Assembly: GCA_013205645.1 (NCBI GenBank)
Contig: JABMMH010000205.1
Span: 1 to 15,360 of the forward strand
Length of the DNA: 15,360 nt
Direction of reading: 5' to 3'
Origin: Polaromonas sp.
GTDB lineage: Bacteria; Pseudomonadota; Gammaproteobacteria; Burkholderiales; Burkholderiaceae_C
The translations under genes were made by a program, and so were the position numbers. Numbering within the stretch: the stretch's first letter is position 1; each line of letters begins with the position of its first letter. The notes under the pieces were generated by a model that saw nothing but the letters and a program-made list of their open reading frames with translations, searched no databases and was not told the DNA's origin. Shown here piece by piece: positions 13,641 through 15,360 of this stretch.

Positions 13641-13661
13641 AAAAAAACGTGCTGCGCCACG
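13641..13661 (-). terminator. Weak terminator candidate after nudB
   Basis: Read on minus, CGTG-GCGCAG-CACG (13661-13648) is followed at once by seven T (13647-13641). The stem is only four pairs, so strength is doubtful, but the uninterrupted T run in the 52-base gap between nudB and clsB is notable. Confidence 0.35.
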
Positions 13662-13676
13662 CCGCTACACCTCATC

Positions 13677-14132
13677 CTAAGAGGGGATTTGCATGCGCCT
13701 TGGCAGCTGCAAAATCGCCTCAGCATTCGACGGTGAATAGCACAGCTCAGCAGCAGCGCGCCAATCCAGCCACTGGTAAGCGGTGTGTTCGCGTGGACTC
13801 AAACGCACTGGGACGGCGGCTGGCACAGACAAGCTGAACAGATGCTCGGTGTTGCGCGTCACGCCGGGCGCATAACGGTGGCGCCAAGCTGGATAAATCT
13901 CATACAGATTGGTCATACCCCAGTCCAGCAGATCGGCTGGCTGAACCGCAAGACCGGTTTCTTCCTGCACTTCACGCGCGGCGGTGTGGCGCAGATCAGT
14001 GTCCTCTGCATCGACCGAACCGGTCACACTTTGCCAAAATTCAGCGTGGTCGGCGCGCCGAATCAGCAACACGTCTAAGGCTGGCGTGTGAATCACCACC
14101 AGCACGGAGACCGGGAGCTTGAACGTTTTCAT
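13677..14132 (-). CDS. nudB: Dihydroneopterin triphosphate diphosphatase (Nudix hydrolase)
   Basis: Removes pyrophosphate from dihydroneopterin triphosphate, the step after FolE in folate synthesis. The 151-residue protein begins MKTFKLPVSVLVVIHTP. It has FWQSVTGSV (32-40) and the near-diagnostic WRHRYAPGVTRNTEHLFSL, almost identical to the E. coli NudB segment. The Nudix box is GSVDAEDTDLRHTAA then REVQEETGL (38-61). It has one extra residue in the x7 loop and an aspartate (D44) at the first glutamate position, while REVQEE is intact. It lies 56 bases after aspS; aspS-nudB adjacency is also seen in E. coli. NudB is preferred over a generic Nudix call because of the RYAPGVTRNTE motif. Confidence 0.93.
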   Translation of the reverse strand: MKTFKLPVSVLVVIHTPALDVLLIRRADHAEFWQSVTGSVDAEDTDLRHTAAREVQEETGLAVQPADLLDWGMTNLYEIYPAWRHRYAPGVTRNTEHLFSLSVPAAVPVRLSPREHTAYQWLDWRAAAELCYSPSNAEAILQLPRRMQIPS

Positions 14133-14150
14133 TCAAGTGCCCGGGCTACC

Positions 14151-14183
14151 GCATCCGCACAGCTGATGGCGCAAGCTGGATGC
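14151..14183. repeat. Hairpin in the aspS-nudB gap
   Basis: GCATCC (14151-14156) pairs with GGATGC (14178-14183), with an inner CAGC...GCTG pair (14160-14163 and 14174-14177), giving a stem with a small bulge in the 56-base gap. There is no T run on the minus strand, so it is more likely an mRNA structure or processing signal than a terminator. Confidence 0.25.
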
Positions 14184-14188
14184 TGGGT

Positions 14189-15360
14189 TCAGGCCGGCAG
14201 CGGATTGCGCAGACGGATGTGCAGTTCGCGCAATTGCTTTTCGTCCACCGCGCTGGGTGCATGCGTGAGTAAGCACTGGGCGCGCTGGGTTTTCGGGAAG
14301 GCAATCACGTCGCGGATCGACTCAGCACCGGTCATCATGGTGACGATACGGTCCAGGCCAAAGGCCAGACCACCGTGCGGTGGCGCGCCGTATTGCAGTG
14401 CGTCCAGCAAGAAGCCGAACTTCTCCTGGGCTTCTTCCGGGCCGATTTTCAGCGCATTAAAGACCTTGCTTTGCACGTCAGCACGGTGAATCCGCACCGA
14501 GCCGCCGCCGAGTTCCCAGCCGTTCAGCACCATGTCGTAGGCTTTGGCGATGCAGCGGCCCGGGTCGGTGTCCATCCAGTCTTCATGGCCGTCTTTCGGC
14601 GCCGTGAAGGGATGGTGCACAGCGCTCCAACGGTTGTTAGCTTCATCATGCTCAAACATCGGAAAGTCGACCACCCAGAGTGGCTTCCAGCCCGCCGTGA
14701 AAATGCCAACCTTTTTACCCAAGGGGCTCAGGCCAATCTTCAGTCGCAAGGCACCGATGCTGTCGTTGACCACCTTGGCTTTGTCGGCGCCAAAGAAAAT
14801 AATGTCACCGTTTTGTGCGCCGCAGCGCTTCAAAATTTCGGCCAAAGCAACATCGTGAATATTTTTCACGATCGGGCTTTGCAAACCCTCGCGGCCCTTG
14901 CTCACGTCGTTGACCTTGACCCAAGCCAAGCCTTTGGCGCCGTAAATTTTGACGAATTCCGTGTAGGCATCGATCTCACTGCGGCTCATCTCAGAGCCAC
15001 CCGGCACGCGTAGCGCGACGACACGGCCGCCGGGCGTGGTGGCCGGTGTGCTGAAGACTTTAAAGTCGACATCGACCATTACATCCGTCAATTCTGTGAA
15101 CTCAAGGCTGATGCGCAAGTCCGGCTTGTCCGAGCCGAAGCGGTGCATGGCGTCGGCATAAGCCATGACAGGGAATTCACCTAAGTCGGTAGACAGCACG
15201 GTCTTGAAAATGTTGCTGATCATGCCTTGAAACATGTCGCGAATCTCTTGCTCGTCCATGAAGGACGTTTCAATTTCGATCTGCGTGAATTCAGGCTGGC
15301 GATCAGCGCGCAAGTCTTCGTCGCGAAAGCATTTGGTGTTCTGGTAGTAGCGGTCAAAAC
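14189..15360 (-). CDS. aspS: Aspartyl-tRNA synthetase, C-terminal two thirds (cut by window edge)
   Basis: Class II aminoacyl-tRNA synthetase that charges tRNA with aspartate. About 389 residues are visible and the frame is open to the right edge; the full bacterial protein is about 600 residues. Motif 2 is seen as FRDEDLRADRQPEFTQIEIE (upper end near 15328). The bacterial insertion (GAD-type) domain follows, for example SDKPDLRISLEF. Motif 3 is near 14348-14374 (GLAFGLDRIVTMMTG), and the protein ends ELHIRLRNPLPA. The N-terminal anticodon-binding domain lies outside the window, so I cannot say whether the enzyme is discriminating or also charges tRNA-Asn. It leads the aspS-nudB-clsB run. Confidence 0.97.
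   Translation of the reverse strand, partial: FDRYYQNTKCFRDEDLRADRQPEFTQIEIETSFMDEQEIRDMFQGMISNIFKTVLSTDLGEFPVMAYADAMHRFGSDKPDLRISLEFTELTDVMVDVDFKVFSTPATTPGGRVVALRVPGGSEMSRSEIDAYTEFVKIYGAKGLAWVKVNDVSKGREGLQSPIVKNIHDVALAEILKRCGAQNGDIIFFGADKAKVVNDSIGALRLKIGLSPLGKKVGIFTAGWKPLWVVDFPMFEHDEANNRWSAVHHPFTAPKDGHEDWMDTDPGRCIAKAYDMVLNGWELGGGSVRIHRADVQSKVFNALKIGPEEAQEKFGFLLDALQYGAPPHGGLAFGLDRIVTMMTGAESIRDVIAFPKTQRAQCLLTHAPSAVDEKQLRELHIRLRNPLPA

Noticed and set aside
13058..13837. Plus-strand open frame of 259 codons across clsB and nudB
   Set aside because: It crosses the boundary of two well-supported opposite-strand genes and has no family features.
1..15360. CRISPR arrays, tRNA/rRNA genes, insertion sequences, riboswitches
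   Set aside because: No regularly spaced repeats, transposase-like frame or recognisable RNA-gene sequence was seen on reading both strands; the window is nearly filled by supported protein genes.

Overview
The window looks like a chromosomal segment of a betaproteobacterium of the order Burkholderiales, most likely family Comamonadaceae (Rhodoferax/Polaromonas-like). This rests on gene order (gpsA-secB-grxC-rhodanese next to gpmA-ctpA-moeB; aspS-nudB-clsB-folE), protein style and a moderately high GC content. No database search was possible, so the genus is a guess. The window is almost fully coding. I see no tRNA or rRNA gene, insertion sequence, phage integrase or CRISPR array.

Region 1 (1-1766, minus strand): a housekeeping run of membrane-anchored rhodanese, glutaredoxin 3 (grxC), the export chaperone secB and the start of gpsA, whose 3' end lies beyond the left edge. 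Rhodanese and grxC overlap by 4 bases. A terminator-like hairpin with a T run lies between grxC and secB. Region 2 (1890-4978, plus strand, divergent from region 1): phosphoglycerate mutase gpmA, a C-terminal processing protease of family S41, and a MoeB/ThiF-type adenylyltransferase.

Region 3 (4979-7774): a signalling cluster. A receiver-only response regulator on plus meets, end to end, a NarL/FixJ-type response regulator on minus. That second gene is divergent from a CHASE3-domain histidine kinase of the HisKA_3 type. The control regions carry clean inverted repeats, and a possible 32-codon ORF overlaps the GTG start of the receiver-only gene.

Region 4 (7950-9575, plus): an envelope or stress set resembling E. 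coli yqjD-yqjE-yqjK: a DUF883-like anchored protein, a holin-superfamily-III-like protein, an uncharacterised two-helix membrane protein, and a BON-domain lipoprotein candidate.

Region 5 (9588-12226, minus): folE (GTP cyclohydrolase I), then a tightly packed BLUF blue-light sensor, a DUF429 protein and an exported thermonuclease-family protein (gaps of 4 and 7 bases). Region 6 (12350-15360, minus): the 3' two thirds of aspS, then nudB and a ClsB-type cardiolipin synthase. FolE and NudB catalyse the first two steps from GTP towards folate.

Most of the window is ordinary core genome. The parts that deserve a second look are the two-component cluster with its dyad operators and small upstream ORF, and the BLUF-DUF429-nuclease unit downstream of folE.
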